Shown here: one piece after another, positions 36,586-45,984 of the stretch
Layout of the letters: each line of letters opens with the position of its first letter
Position numbering within the stretch: position 1 is the first letter of the stretch
Assembly (NCBI GenBank): GCA_963736325.1
Contig: CAVTOG010000014.1
Coordinates: forward strand, 717,766 to 781,765
Source: Actinoallomurus sp963736325
Lineage (GTDB): Bacteria; Actinomycetota; Actinomycetes; Streptosporangiales; Streptosporangiaceae
Length of the DNA: 64,000 bases
Direction of reading: 5' to 3'
The notes under the pieces: generated by a model
Databases searched by the model: none
Told to the model about the DNA's origin: nothing
Seen by the model: the letters and a program-made list of their open reading frames with translations, nothing else
Translations under genes and position numbers: made by a program

Positions 36586-37408
36586 CCTGCTCACGGTGGA
36601 GGACCTGCGCGTCACCTATGGCCGGGGGCGCCGCGCCGTCGAGGTGCTCCACGGCGCTTCTCTCCGCATCGCCCCAGGTGAGACGCTCGGCCTGGTCGGT
36701 GAGTCCGGGTCGGGCAAGACCACCCTCGGCCGGGTCGTGCTCGGGCTGGTTCCGGCGTCCGGAGGCCGTGTCGTCTTCGACGGCGAGGACATCACCACCC
36801 TCGGCGCGCGGGAGCGCCGCCGACGGGCCGAGCACATCCAGGTGGTGTTCCAGGATCCGTACACCTCGCTCAACCCCTCGATGACCATCCGCGACATCCT
36901 GGCCGAGCCACTCGTCGCGCAGGGGGTGCCGAAAAAACAGGCGTGGGGCAAGATCCGCGAGCTGCTGGACCGCGTCTCCATGCCGTCCGACGCGCTGGAC
37001 CGCTACTCGCGAGAGTTCAGCGGCGGGCAACGGCAACGTGTCGCGATCGCGCGGGCCCTCGCGCTCGACCCGAAGCTCATCGTCTGCGACGAGCCCGTGT
37101 CAGCGCTCGACCTGTCGACGCAGGCACGCGTGCTCGACCTGCTGATCGAGCTGCAGGAACGCAACGGATTCGGCTACCTGTTCATCTCCCACGACCTCGC
37201 CGTGGTCCGCCACGTCAGCCACCGGGTCGCGGTGATGTTCAAGGGCGAGATCGTCGAGTCCGGCCCGGCCGTGAAGGTCACCGACCAGCCCCAGCACGTG
37301 TACACCAGGCGGCTCTGGGCGGCCAACCTCGTCGCCGATCCCGAGGCGCAGGCCAAGCGCCGCGCGATCCGCCGGACGGCGGCCGCCGAGGTCTCCGCGG
37401 GGCCATGA
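36578..37408 (+). CDS. ABC transporter ATPase, DppF type
   Basis: A 276-residue ATPase with Walker A GESGSGKTT, Q-loop VFQDPYTSLNP, signature FSGGQRQR and Walker B LIVCDEP followed by the switch His in SHDLAVV. It overlaps the fusion gene by eight bases and completes the second transporter. No binding protein lies in this operon. The Tat-type lipoprotein at 27045-28580 in the divergent operon is the likely partner. Confidence 0.92.
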   Translation: MPDLLTVEDLRVTYGRGRRAVEVLHGASLRIAPGETLGLVGESGSGKTTLGRVVLGLVPASGGRVVFDGEDITTLGARERRRRAEHIQVVFQDPYTSLNPSMTIRDILAEPLVAQGVPKKQAWGKIRELLDRVSMPSDALDRYSREFSGGQRQRVAIARALALDPKLIVCDEPVSALDLSTQARVLDLLIELQERNGFGYLFISHDLAVVRHVSHRVAVMFKGEIVESGPAVKVTDQPQHVYTRRLWAANLVADPEAQAKRRAIRRTAAAEVSAGP

Positions 37409-37429
37409 CACCGGCGCGAATTCGGAGTT

Positions 37430-37461
37430 CGGGCGGCGGACGTTGATCGTCCCGCCGCCCG
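37430..37461. terminator. Bidirectional hairpin terminator
   Basis: CGGGCGGCGG-ACG, loop TTGAT, CGT-C-CCGCCGCCCG forms a 13-pair hairpin with one bulged base. It sits between the convergent transporter operon (ends 37408) and the monooxygenase gene (ends 37485). There is no T-tract, as is common in actinomycetes. Confidence 0.7.
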
Positions 37462-37484
37462 AGCCGTTCGGTCTGGCGAACCCC

Positions 37485-39098
37485 TCAGGATCGCGCCTGG
37501 TCCCCAGCGCCGCTGAACTCGAAGCCGGCGAAACCGGCCGCGGCCACGTCGGCGCAGTGGCGAAAGTACCGGCCGACACCGCCGGTGTACGGGATGAGAA
37601 CCCGTGACCCGTCGTCATTGACATGCACCATGTAGTTGTCGTCCTGCCGGCGCAGCAGCGGTTCGGCGATCTCCGCGGCATGCGCGGTCCACCAGTCGAC
37701 CGCCTGCTGCTCCGGCTCGATCCGAGTGGCGCCCAGCCGGCCCGCGTGGGCGAGCAGGTCACCGACGAAGTCCATGGTCGCGACGGCGCTGAGGTTCATG
37801 TTGGCCGCCAACGTGGACGGGCTGCCCGGACCTTGGAGGATGAACATGTTGGCGAAACCGCAGGTCATCAGGCCGAGATAGGTCTGGGGTCCGCGCTGCC
37901 AGTGATCGGTGGGGGCCGCGCCGTGCTCGTTGCGCAGTCCGGCCGCCTCGATGGCGCCCGTGAACGCCTCGAACCCGATCGCGAACACGATCGTGTCCAC
38001 ATCGAGGATCCGGCCGCTGCGCAGCCGGATACCGGATGCCACGATGCGCTCGATCGGATCCTCCGCCACGTCGACGAGAGTGACGTTGTCCTGGTTGAAC
38101 GACTCGTAGTAGCCCGTGTCCCAGACCACCCGCCGGACCCCGATCGGATAGTCGGTCTGGATCAGCTTGTCGGCGAGGGTCGGATCGTGGATGCGTTCAC
38201 GCGTCTTGCGCCGTACGAACCGCGCCACGACCTCGCTGGCCTCCAGATCCGTGCCGATGTCGGAGAACGCCCTCGTCACCCCGAACTGGTGTTGATGCCA
38301 ACGCTGCTCGAGAAGGGACTGCTGCTCGGCCGGTGTGAAGTCACCCGCCAGGCCGAGCGGCTCCGGGGCGTCGACACCGATGGCCGAGTTGAGCAGCCGC
38401 TCACGGGTGTCGGCGAACGATGCGACGACGCGCGCGTGCTTCTCCGTGTCGAACGGGCCGTTGAGCACGGGGATGACATAGCCCGGCGTCCGCTGGAGGA
38501 CGAACGTGTGCGCGGCCCGTTTGGAGATCGCGGTGACCGCCTGAACCCCCGACGACCCGGTTCCCACGACGGCGACCCGCCGGTCGTCGAGCCCGACAGA
38601 ACGCCATTCCGAGGTCTGCGCCCACTCACCGGCGAAATCGTCCAGCCCGGGGAAGGGCGGCCGCCGGCTCTTCGACAGCTGTCCTGTGGCCATGACCAGA
38701 TACCGGCCGGCGAACGATCGTCCGTTCTCGGTCGACACCTCCCAACGGTCGGACTCCGGATCCCATCGGCCGCCGACCACGCGGGTGTTGAACTGGAAGG
38801 ATCGCCGCAGGTCATGCCGGTCGGTCACATGCCGGAGGTAGGCGAGCAGCTCCGGCTGGGTGGCGTATTTCTCGGTCCAGGTCCATTCCTGGTACAGATC
38901 CGGATCGAAGAAATAGCAGTAGTAGAGGCTCTCGACATCGACGCGCGCGCCCGGATAGGCGTTGTGGTACCAGACACCGCCGATATCGGGGGCGGCCTCG
39001 AGTCCGATCACGCGGAGCCCCTGGTCACGGAACCGTTTCACCCCGTACAGCCCGCCGAGGCCGGCCCCCACAACGATCACGTCGTAGAGATCACTCAT
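37485..39098 (-). CDS. Flavin monooxygenase, Baeyer-Villiger type, with altered fingerprint
   Basis: A 537-residue FAD/NADPH monooxygenase. The first Rossmann motif is G11-A-G-L-G-G16 and the second is G179-T-G-S-S-G184. The class motif GGVWYHNAYPGARVDVES matches type I Baeyer-Villiger enzymes. The fingerprint between the two Rossmann motifs, normally F-x-G-x3-H-x3-W, reads F155-A-G-E-W-A-Q161-T-S-E-W165, with Gln in place of His. It would insert oxygen next to a carbonyl or oxidise N or S. The ATG at 39098 overlaps the stop of the prolyl oligopeptidase gene. The paralogue at 55220 shares the change. Confidence 0.88.
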   Translation of the reverse strand: MSDLYDVIVVGAGLGGLYGVKRFRDQGLRVIGLEAAPDIGGVWYHNAYPGARVDVESLYYCYFFDPDLYQEWTWTEKYATQPELLAYLRHVTDRHDLRRSFQFNTRVVGGRWDPESDRWEVSTENGRSFAGRYLVMATGQLSKSRRPPFPGLDDFAGEWAQTSEWRSVGLDDRRVAVVGTGSSGVQAVTAISKRAAHTFVLQRTPGYVIPVLNGPFDTEKHARVVASFADTRERLLNSAIGVDAPEPLGLAGDFTPAEQQSLLEQRWHQHQFGVTRAFSDIGTDLEASEVVARFVRRKTRERIHDPTLADKLIQTDYPIGVRRVVWDTGYYESFNQDNVTLVDVAEDPIERIVASGIRLRSGRILDVDTIVFAIGFEAFTGAIEAAGLRNEHGAAPTDHWQRGPQTYLGLMTCGFANMFILQGPGSPSTLAANMNLSAVATMDFVGDLLAHAGRLGATRIEPEQQAVDWWTAHAAEIAEPLLRRQDDNYMVHVNDDGSRVLIPYTGGVGRYFRHCADVAAAGFAGFEFSGAGDQARS

Positions 39099-41188
39099 TG
39101 CGGGGATCCTCCGCGATCTGTCATGACGATTTCGGGTACGCCCAGGTGACGGAGGACGAAGGCCAGCCATTCGGTGTTCTGCTCGATGGCGGTCTCGTGG
39201 TCGGTCGCCCAGCCGTGCCCGACGTTGTCCCGTACGCACACGACGATGGGGGCGTCGCCCGCGGTCGCGTGCTGGAGGCGCGCGGCGAACTTGCGCGCAT
39301 CCTGGGGGAGGCAGCGCGGATCGGTGTCGCCGGCATCGACGTACACCGCGGGATAGCGAACCGCGTCTCGTACCAGGTGATAGGGCGAGATGCCGGCCAG
39401 CCGGCGGGCCTGCCCGGGGTCGATCGGGTCGGTCGCTCGGTCGATGAAGGTGCTGTGCCGGCCGTAGGGGGTGCGCAGGGCGCCGATGAGGTCCAGCCGT
39501 GGGAAGCGTGGGACGGCGGCACCCCATAGGTCGGGACGCTGGGTCACGGCGACCCCGGCGGTCAGCCCGCCGTTGGAGTTGCCGACAATGGCGATGCCCC
39601 CGGCTCTCGCGCGGCCGTCGGAGATCAACTGCTCGGCGATCGCGTAGAGGTCGTCGTAGGTGTTCTGCTTGTTCTCATGGCTGCCGGCGCGCCACCAGTC
39701 CACCCCGAACTCTCCGCCACCGCGCAGATGAGCGTGGACGAAGACCCCACCCGCGACGACGAACGCCGCCATCGCGCCGGGGAACTGCGGCAGCAGCGGC
39801 ACGGAGAACCCGCCGTAGGCGTACACCAGTGTCGGCGCGGGCTCGGAGCCGTCGATGTCGGACCGGCGCACCACGTGGTAGGGCACGCGGGTTCCGTCGG
39901 GTGAGGTGGCCCAGAGGTCCTCGACGACCACGTCGGTCAGGCGCGTTTCCGCGTCGCGGAGCGTCTCCACGTGGTCGTCGCCGGGCGCGTGGGCGAGGAT
40001 CGCGTGCGAGGCCGTGAGGGAGGAGAAACCGAACACGTACTTCGGCGCGTGGTTCTGCTGCGCCAGGTTGAGAAAGGGGAAGAGGTTGTCGTTGACAACT
40101 CCGTTGCCCGGGAGCGGGACCGTGCCGATCACGTTTCCGTCGGGGGCGAGCACGCGTACCCGCGAATAGGTGTCGACGAACTCGGTGAGGTACAGGACGC
40201 CCTCTACGGGGTGCACCGACCGGAGTACGACATCGGACTCGGGCAGCAACTCATCCCACGTCAGCGGGTCATCGGGTGATTCGGCGTCGATCGGGATCGC
40301 GACCAGACGGCCGCGCGAGGCACCGACGTCGGTCACGGCGACCAGGCGATCACCGACGACCTGCCCGGCGACGTGCCCGGTGACGGTCCGGACGAACGGC
40401 CGCCACCGCAGCGGCGCCCGCGTCAGCTCGGCTACGGCGACCGGGATGGTGGTGACGTTGCGTTCGTGCGCCACCGCCCAGCGCCCGTCGCCCGAGACCG
40501 TCACCATGCGGTACTCCCGGGAAATGGTCCACGGGACCTCGACCGGTTCGGTCGCCGGCGTTGGACGGCGACGATGCAGGTAGACCTCCTGCAACAGCTC
40601 CGTCGAGGTGCCCCCGCCGAGGGCGGTGAAGAAGAACCCACTGGAGTCGGCAAGCCAGTGCGCCCCGCCCGACCAGGCGTCCGGGAGGACATACGCGGGA
40701 GCATCGGGCAGCCGCGTGGCGGTCTGGACATCGATGAGGCGGATGGTGTTGTTCTCGCTGCCGTCCGCGCACACGCCGAGGGCCAGCGTCCGGCCATCCG
40801 GCGACGGCGAGATCCACGAGAGAAAGGGCGGCCGGTCGGCGTCCTCGTCGGCAGGGTCGAAGAGCACCCGACCGGCGCCGTACGGCTCGTCGGCCACCAT
40901 CGCGCAGCTATGCGACCCATCGGCGGGAATCCCCATCCGGAACCAGTGGCCGGCCGCGAACCGCGGAAGGGGCAGCTGCTTGGGGGAGTGGTAGCGCGCG
41001 ACGAGATCACGGAGCCGGTCGAAGGGCGGCCACGCACGCACATGGGAGCGCGCAAGCTTCGACTGGGCCTGTTGCCAGGCCCGTACCGCGGGATCGTGGT
41101 CGTCCTCCAGCCAACGGAATGGATCGGGAAAGGAGATCCCGGCCAGATCGTCGGTGGCGTCGTCGATCCGTGTCTCTGGGTACCGCAC
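39095..41188 (-). CDS. Prolyl oligopeptidase family serine peptidase (S9)
   Basis: A 697-residue S9A-type peptidase, the same length as the paralogue at 13323-15416. The beta-propeller is followed by a hydrolase domain with nucleophile motif GNSNGG, acid segment VDAGDTDPRC and catalytic His in NVGHGWA. It is cytoplasmic by lack of a signal peptide. It is coupled to the monooxygenase (ATGA overlap) and preceded by a broken SDR gene, so this operon mirrors the other catabolic modules in the window. Confidence 0.92.
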   Translation of the reverse strand: MRYPETRIDDATDDLAGISFPDPFRWLEDDHDPAVRAWQQAQSKLARSHVRAWPPFDRLRDLVARYHSPKQLPLPRFAAGHWFRMGIPADGSHSCAMVADEPYGAGRVLFDPADEDADRPPFLSWISPSPDGRTLALGVCADGSENNTIRLIDVQTATRLPDAPAYVLPDAWSGGAHWLADSSGFFFTALGGGTSTELLQEVYLHRRRPTPATEPVEVPWTISREYRMVTVSGDGRWAVAHERNVTTIPVAVAELTRAPLRWRPFVRTVTGHVAGQVVGDRLVAVTDVGASRGRLVAIPIDAESPDDPLTWDELLPESDVVLRSVHPVEGVLYLTEFVDTYSRVRVLAPDGNVIGTVPLPGNGVVNDNLFPFLNLAQQNHAPKYVFGFSSLTASHAILAHAPGDDHVETLRDAETRLTDVVVEDLWATSPDGTRVPYHVVRRSDIDGSEPAPTLVYAYGGFSVPLLPQFPGAMAAFVVAGGVFVHAHLRGGGEFGVDWWRAGSHENKQNTYDDLYAIAEQLISDGRARAGGIAIVGNSNGGLTAGVAVTQRPDLWGAAVPRFPRLDLIGALRTPYGRHSTFIDRATDPIDPGQARRLAGISPYHLVRDAVRYPAVYVDAGDTDPRCLPQDARKFAARLQHATAGDAPIVVCVRDNVGHGWATDHETAIEQNTEWLAFVLRHLGVPEIVMTDRGGSPQ

Positions 41189-41226
41189 GCAGGCCTCGTT
41201 TCGAGAGTGGAATGGCAGTCTGCTGT

Positions 41227-41942
41227 TCAGCCGAGGATCAGCCCGTGGTCGTCGTGGGGGATTCCGCGGGCGTCCAGGTCCTGGATCGTTTCCTCGGCTT
41301 CTCCGGCCGAGTCCACCCGCGGAGGGACGGCGCGCTCGAGCGGGTCGAGCCAGGTGCCGAGGGTGTGACCACGGTCGACGATGAGGTCCTGTCCGGTGAC
41401 GTAGTCGGACGCGGACGAGGCGAGGAACAGGACGGGACCATGCAGGTCCCGGAGCCGCGCGACGTGCCCGAGCGGGATGGCCGCCCGCAGCCGTGCTCGT
41501 TCCTCCAGCGATCTGGTCGACCCCATGGCGTCTGCTTGATCATCTGCTGCATGGCCGCTTGGGCGCACAACCATGTGCCGGTGAGGTTGACGTCGATCAC
41601 CCGGTCCCAATCCTCCTTCGGCTGGGCCTCGTCCAGGGCGGGCAGGATGACGCCGGCGTTGTTGACGGCGATGTCGAGCCGCCCGAACCGCCGTACCACC
41701 GCGTCGACCATGGCCTGAACCTGCGTGGGATCGGTGACGTCGCACTGCAGGAAGATCGCGTCGCGGCCCATTTCGTGGATCGAGGCCGTGACCTTGCGCC
41801 CCGTGGCCTCGTCACGGCCGACGACCGCCACATCGGCACCCGCGCCGGCCAGCGCGTACGCGAGGGACCGCCCGATTCCCCGGCCGGCGCCGGTGACGAG
41901 CGCTTTCATTCCGGTCAGGTCGAAGACGGAGAGATCCGCCAT
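41227..41942 (-). pseudogene. SDR gene with internal deletion removing the active site
   Basis: The N-terminal part is a normal SDR start (MADLSVFDL, TGAGRGIG, NNAG, DVNLTGTWLCAQAAMQQM). After KQTP the homologous sequence jumps, in another frame, to STRSLEERARLRAAIPLGHV, FLASSASDYVTGQDLIV and the C-terminus. Compared with its paralogue at 32961-33830, roughly 65 residues are missing, including the catalytic Ser and the YxxxK motif. The product cannot be an active SDR. The start is set at the ATG at 41942. Confidence 0.8.
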
Positions 41943-42124
41943 GGCGCCTCCAATCGGCGGCGACGTTCGTCGCAGGCAGGGGGAAATGAGTTCATCGGCG
42001 ACGTGTGCCCCGGACACCGAGCGAAAGCCTCGTCTCGCTGGTGGAATGCCAGTCTGCGCAACACGCGTAGAGCCGACAACCGGCATTGCTATGACAGCAC
42101 GCCCGCTGGAGTGGGCACTGAGAA

Positions 42125-42136
42125 CAACAGGCGTTG
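42125..42136. promoter_or_regulatory. CAAC-AGGC-GTTG palindrome upstream of the dipeptidase gene
   Basis: A short inverted repeat 34 bases before the dipeptidase start, similar to ACAACA-GA-TGTTGT at 32854-32867. It lies in the 228-base divergent gap between the broken SDR and the dipeptidase-family gene, where no other feature is seen. Confidence 0.35.
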
Positions 42137-42170
42137 CGGCCCTCACCTAGCCAAGCGCATACTCCCGGCC

Positions 42171-43343
42171 ATGTCAGTTGATTCCGCGGTCACGGAGCAG
42201 GAATTCGGCACGTACCCGTTCGGGCTCACCGACGCGGAGGAGGACCGCGCGAGGCGGCTCCACGCCGACAGTACGATCGTCGACCTCATCTGGTGGGGCC
42301 CGGTCGGGTACCGCAGCTACACCTCTGCGATGGACGCGGAATTGCGAACCGCCTACGATCATCGCCCCGACATCCGCAGCCTGATATCGCTTGCGCAGCG
42401 GCTGCCCGGCAGGCACGCCGTGTCGGGCCGTTTCCCGGAGTTCCGGTCGGTGTGGAACGCGACCGGCGTCACGGCCGGCCACTATGACATCCAGGTGGGA
42501 GACCCCCGACTGCTGCTCGAGGGAATCAGCCACGTCGACCTTCTCGTCGATCACCTTCGGTGGCTGCGGAAGGCGCTCAGCGCGGACGACATCAGGCAGG
42601 CCAAGCGGGAGGGCGGCAACGCACTGCACCTGCAATGCCAGCCCACCACACCGATCAGCCGCGACTTCGGACTAGTCGACCTCGCCTACGACGCCGGTCT
42701 CCGCTGCCTGCAGCTGAGCTACAACGTTCAGTCCGCGATCGCGTGCGGCTGCGTCGAGCCGAACGGAAGTGGCGTGACCCGGCTCGGCGAACGGCTCATC
42801 GCGCGCCTCAACGATCTCGGCATGCTCATCGACACGTCCCACTGCAACGAGCGGACCATCCTCGACGCCTGTCGCATGTCCGAGCGACCCGTCATCCTCT
42901 CGCACACGGCGTCAGCCGCGCACTACCCCCACGACCGGAACGTCTCGGACCAGGCAGCCCTGGCCATCGTCGCCACCGGAGGGATCGTCGGCGTCGTCGG
43001 GCATCCGGCATTCGTCGGCTCCAGGTCGCCCACGATCGACATGATGCTGGACCACCTCGACCACTTCGTACGGGTCCTGGGCTGGGAGAACATTGCCATC
43101 GGGACGGACTGGCCCATGGCCGCGCCGAAGTGGCTGCTCGAGAAGCGCACATCGATGATCGCCGCGAACGGATTCCGGCCCGAGCACGGAATCGACCCGG
43201 TCCGCAACCTCGCCGGCTTCGACGACTACCGCGACTTCCCCAACATCACCCGCGGCCTGGTCGCACGTGGATACGGCGACGAGCAGATCCGCGGTTTTCT
43301 GGGCGAGAACTTCCTCCGCGTGTTCGAGTCGGTCTGCGGCTGA
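42171..43343 (+). CDS. Membrane-dipeptidase-family (renal dipeptidase-like) hydrolase with altered metal site
   Basis: A 390-residue TIM-barrel protein of the M19 dipeptidase family. Recognisable are LIDTSHCNERTILDA and ILSHTASAAH, carrying the two His ligands of one metal site, and IAIGTDWPMA with the conserved Asp. The N-terminal H-x-D of typical members (VDGHND) is replaced by VDLIWW, and the bridging Glu segment appears as LHLQCQPTT. One metal site is therefore probably missing or rebuilt. No signal peptide is seen, so despite the family name it is likely cytoplasmic. It is convergent with the GntR gene. Confidence 0.75.
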   Translation: MSVDSAVTEQEFGTYPFGLTDAEEDRARRLHADSTIVDLIWWGPVGYRSYTSAMDAELRTAYDHRPDIRSLISLAQRLPGRHAVSGRFPEFRSVWNATGVTAGHYDIQVGDPRLLLEGISHVDLLVDHLRWLRKALSADDIRQAKREGGNALHLQCQPTTPISRDFGLVDLAYDAGLRCLQLSYNVQSAIACGCVEPNGSGVTRLGERLIARLNDLGMLIDTSHCNERTILDACRMSERPVILSHTASAAHYPHDRNVSDQAALAIVATGGIVGVVGHPAFVGSRSPTIDMMLDHLDHFVRVLGWENIAIGTDWPMAAPKWLLEKRTSMIAANGFRPEHGIDPVRNLAGFDDYRDFPNITRGLVARGYGDEQIRGFLGENFLRVFESVCG

Positions 43344-43510
43344 TCCTGCGCTTGCCGAAATACGGCTTGAGTGATCTAGTCGAATGGCGTGGTGACGGGG
43401 TCGCCTTCCAGCTGCGCGACGGTCAGGTCGAGGACCAGTTGGTCACGGCGTTCCGAGCGGGGAGAGGCAGATGTGTGCACGGGAGGTCCCTTCGTCGATG
43501 ACGCGACGCG

Positions 43511-44338
43511 TCAGGAGTGCTCTTGGTCGGCGGCGCGGCGGGGCGGGTTCTCTGCGCTGGGTGTTCGCTTCGTGAGTCCTGGCTCGAACACCTCGGGTAT
43601 GGCGGGGCCCGGCGGGATGGCGTCGAGGTAGAAGGAGTTCTTGTCGGATCCGTTCCACAGGTTGGCGCTTCGCACAGACTCGGTCTCGGAGAGCAGGCCG
43701 ACGAGGCCGGTCTCGGTCTCCCGCCAGAGATCACCAGCTGCGGCGGCCGCACCGGAGGAGTCGGCGCGCCCGATGGCGTCCAGCAGGTGATCGTGTCGGT
43801 GAGTGAGGGGCGAGCCGTCGACGCCGAGGGCCATGGCCAGGTACCGGAAGCGGAGGATCAGCTGGTTGAGCTTGGTCATGGTCTCGACCTGGAGCTGGTT
43901 GTCCTGGCATCGGGCGAGGCCGAGGTGGAAGTGCCAGTCGGCGCGGATCCAGCTGTCCGACGTCTCTCCCTTCTCGTCCGAGGCGCCGCCGTGCTCGACC
44001 TGGGCTTGCAGCAGCTCGAGCGGCGCGGAGCCGGCACTGGCTGCCGCATGACCGGCCGCCTGCGCCTCGAGATAGCCAAGGAGCCGGCAGGCGTCGCGGA
44101 CGTCCTTGAAGGTCACCGGCGCGATGCGGTACCCCGACCGTGGTTGTACCGCGATGAGGTTCTCGAGCTTGAGCCGGAGCAGCGCCTCCCGTACGGGGGT
44201 CTTCCCGAGGCCGATCCGTTTGACGAGCTCGCCCTCCGTGCAGGATGAGCCGGGAGGCAACTCGACGGTCACGATCAGCTTCCTGATCGCCTGGTAGGCG
44301 TCATCGGCGTTCGAACGCGCGATCCGGGCTTGCTCCAT
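43511..44338 (-). CDS. GntR family regulator, FCD (FadR-C-terminal) subfamily
   Basis: A 275-residue regulator. The winged helix-turn-helix is at about residues 5-70 (AYQAIRKLIV, LPPGSSCTEGELVKRIGLGKTPVREAL), followed by a helical FCD domain with metal-binding-type His residues (WHFHLGLA, THRHDHLLDAI). The ATG at 44336-44338 starts just before the DNA-binding domain; an upstream start at 44428 adds an unlikely 30 residues. A C-terminal tail of about 50 residues follows the FCD domain. It probably senses a carboxylate. Possible operators are the palindromes at 44563, 42125 and 32845. Confidence 0.87.
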   Translation of the reverse strand: MEQARIARSNADDAYQAIRKLIVTVELPPGSSCTEGELVKRIGLGKTPVREALLRLKLENLIAVQPRSGYRIAPVTFKDVRDACRLLGYLEAQAAGHAAASAGSAPLELLQAQVEHGGASDEKGETSDSWIRADWHFHLGLARCQDNQLQVETMTKLNQLILRFRYLAMALGVDGSPLTHRHDHLLDAIGRADSSGAAAAAGDLWRETETGLVGLLSETESVRSANLWNGSDKNSFYLDAIPPGPAIPEVFEPGLTKRTPSAENPPRRAADQEHS

Positions 44339-44914
44339 GAGAGGTCGTCTCTGCCCTTCTGGCAGTCCAGATGGGCCCCATCGCCGGTGGGGCAGTCCGG
44401 GCGTGCGAAAAGCGTTGAAGGTCGTCACAGGTCAAGGCGCACCTGCGGGCTTATGTCTTACGTGGCTTCCATGCAGACAGACACCCCAGAGACCGGTGGG
44501 CGCGCCATGGCCAACTAGACGATGTAGCGCCGCCCCAACACCTCCGTGGCGATCTGGTACACCAGTTGCCGCAACTGAAATATCTGTTGCGCCGTATCCT
44601 GGCACAAGACGGCGGATCTGACCAGACAGGGCGGTGGATCGCGAGCCAGGGCGGTCGAAGGACCAGGATGGATCTCACCGAGGAGCCCGAGATGCGTCCA
44701 ACAGGCGGCGATGCATACGTCGTTCGCGCTTACGGAACCTCAGCCTGGACGCCCGTGCTGCTCCATCAACTGGTCACCGGCCGGCACTACGTGCACAAGG
44801 CCTACCGGGCGACGCCGATGCACCGCCGTGGCAGCGGGCCGCATGGGCAGTGCCGGTTCGTCCTCATGATCAGCGTTGTTCGTCGTGCACGAGATGATGA
44901 ATCCGGTCGGGGAT
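44339..44914. other. Gap without a convincing gene (contains one palindrome)
   Basis: About 575 bases between the GntR start and the P450 stop. Frames on both strands lack family resemblance; a plus-strand frame of 134 codons at 44566-44970 runs antisense into the P450 end and shows no domain. The only structure I see is the palindrome at 44563-44577. No further biosynthetic gene lies directly downstream of the P450. Confidence 0.5.
44563..44577. promoter_or_regulatory. Perfect palindrome upstream of the GntR gene
   Basis: CAGTTGC-C-GCAACTG, seven-base arms around one base. It lies about 225 bases upstream of the GntR start and about 340 bases beyond the end of the P450. It shares the CAAC/GTTG half-sites of the palindromes at 32845-32867 and 42125-42136. 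It may be an autoregulatory site. Confidence 0.4.
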
Positions 44915-45973
44915 TCATGCGTTCGCGGGCCGGACGACCCGTACCTCCTGGACTCCGAGCAGTCCTGTGAGGAGCACCCGGGCCTTGCGCTGATTCGGGT
45001 CGACGGTGAAACCTCCGTCGCGCAACATGTCGAGCAGTGTCTCGGCGAGCGGTATCACCATGTGCCGGCCCCAGCATCGCTCCAGCGCGTGCCCGAAGGG
45101 CAGGTAGCCGGGGGTGTCTTCCGGGTCCAGATCGTCCCACCGTTCCGGGCGGAACTCGTCAGGCGCATCCCACATATTCGGATCGCGATGGCTGACGAAT
45201 GGAAGCAACAAGAGATCATCGTCCACGCCGATCCGCGCGTCGATGACGGGATATTCGGGAGACGCGTTCCGTAGCAGATTCCACGACGGTGGAAGAAGCC
45301 GCATCGCCTCCCACAGGATGTTTCGGTTGGAGACATCGTCGCGAAACGGCGCGCCCAGCCAGAGTGCGTTGGCGACGAGAGTGGAGATGGTGAAACACAC
45401 CGGTGCGGCCGTCCGGCGGTACAGGCCCATGGCGAAACGGCGATCCCGATAATCCTCGGCTTCGGCGGTCAGCCCGGCCAGACTGCCGATCGATGCCATG
45501 TCGCGCGGCCATCCTGGAATGGCGGCACCGGCGCGAATCACCACGGAAGTCAGTCTGGGGGTCAGCTCCAGCGTCCGGTTCATGAGGATCCGGAACCGGT
45601 AGGGATCCGCGCCGAAGATGGCGTCACGCAGGTACACGTGCCCCACGTGCGGCCAACTACCTGAGAGGTCGACGCCGCTGGGACGATCCTTCTTGAGTGC
45701 GGTACGTACGTCACGGCCGACGGCTTGCATCATCGTGGCCGCCTGAGAGCGGGAAATCGACCGGTCGAGCAGTGGTTTGAAAGTGGGCCGTTCAACCTCT
45801 GTGGCCGGCCGGGCGGCAAGGATCCGGTCCATGAGATCCGGTCCGGCGACTCCCATCGTCAGCGGCTCCAACCGGAAAGCGTCCTTGCCGCGATGGTCGT
45901 CAAGAAGTGCCTGGATCCGCGGGGCGAAATTGGTGATCCTGGCAGATCGGCCGGTGCCAGAAATGCCGCCCAT
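44915..45973 (-). CDS. Cytochrome P450, probable atropopeptide cross-linking enzyme
   Basis: A 352-residue soluble P450. The K-helix ExxR is E222-A-M-R225, the PERF-like motif is P276-E-R-W279, and the heme-ligand region is F293-G-H-A-L-E-R-C300-W-G-R, with Cys300 binding iron. At the expected I-helix position the usual A-G-x-D/E-T is replaced by A-P-V-C-F (190-194), so the standard acid/Thr pair is absent. The protein is some 50 residues shorter than common bacterial P450s. GGAGGAG precedes the ATG. The gene follows a 26-codon peptide gene ending AWYIWY, separated by an attenuator-like hairpin. By analogy with tryptorubin biosynthesis it should form the C-C and C-N bonds between the Trp and Tyr side chains of that peptide; this is inference. 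Confidence 0.88.
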   Translation of the reverse strand: MGGISGTGRSARITNFAPRIQALLDDHRGKDAFRLEPLTMGVAGPDLMDRILAARPATEVERPTFKPLLDRSISRSQAATMMQAVGRDVRTALKKDRPSGVDLSGSWPHVGHVYLRDAIFGADPYRFRILMNRTLELTPRLTSVVIRAGAAIPGWPRDMASIGSLAGLTAEAEDYRDRRFAMGLYRRTAAPVCFTISTLVANALWLGAPFRDDVSNRNILWEAMRLLPPSWNLLRNASPEYPVIDARIGVDDDLLLLPFVSHRDPNMWDAPDEFRPERWDDLDPEDTPGYLPFGHALERCWGRHMVIPLAETLLDMLRDGGFTVDPNQRKARVLLTGLLGVQEVRVVRPANA

Positions 45974-45984
45974 CTCTCCTCCAC

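Noticed and set aside
44566..44970. 134-codon plus-strand frame beside the P450 as a possible extra biosynthetic gene or precursor
   Set aside because: No domain, no good ribosome site, and it runs antisense into the P450 C-terminal codons.
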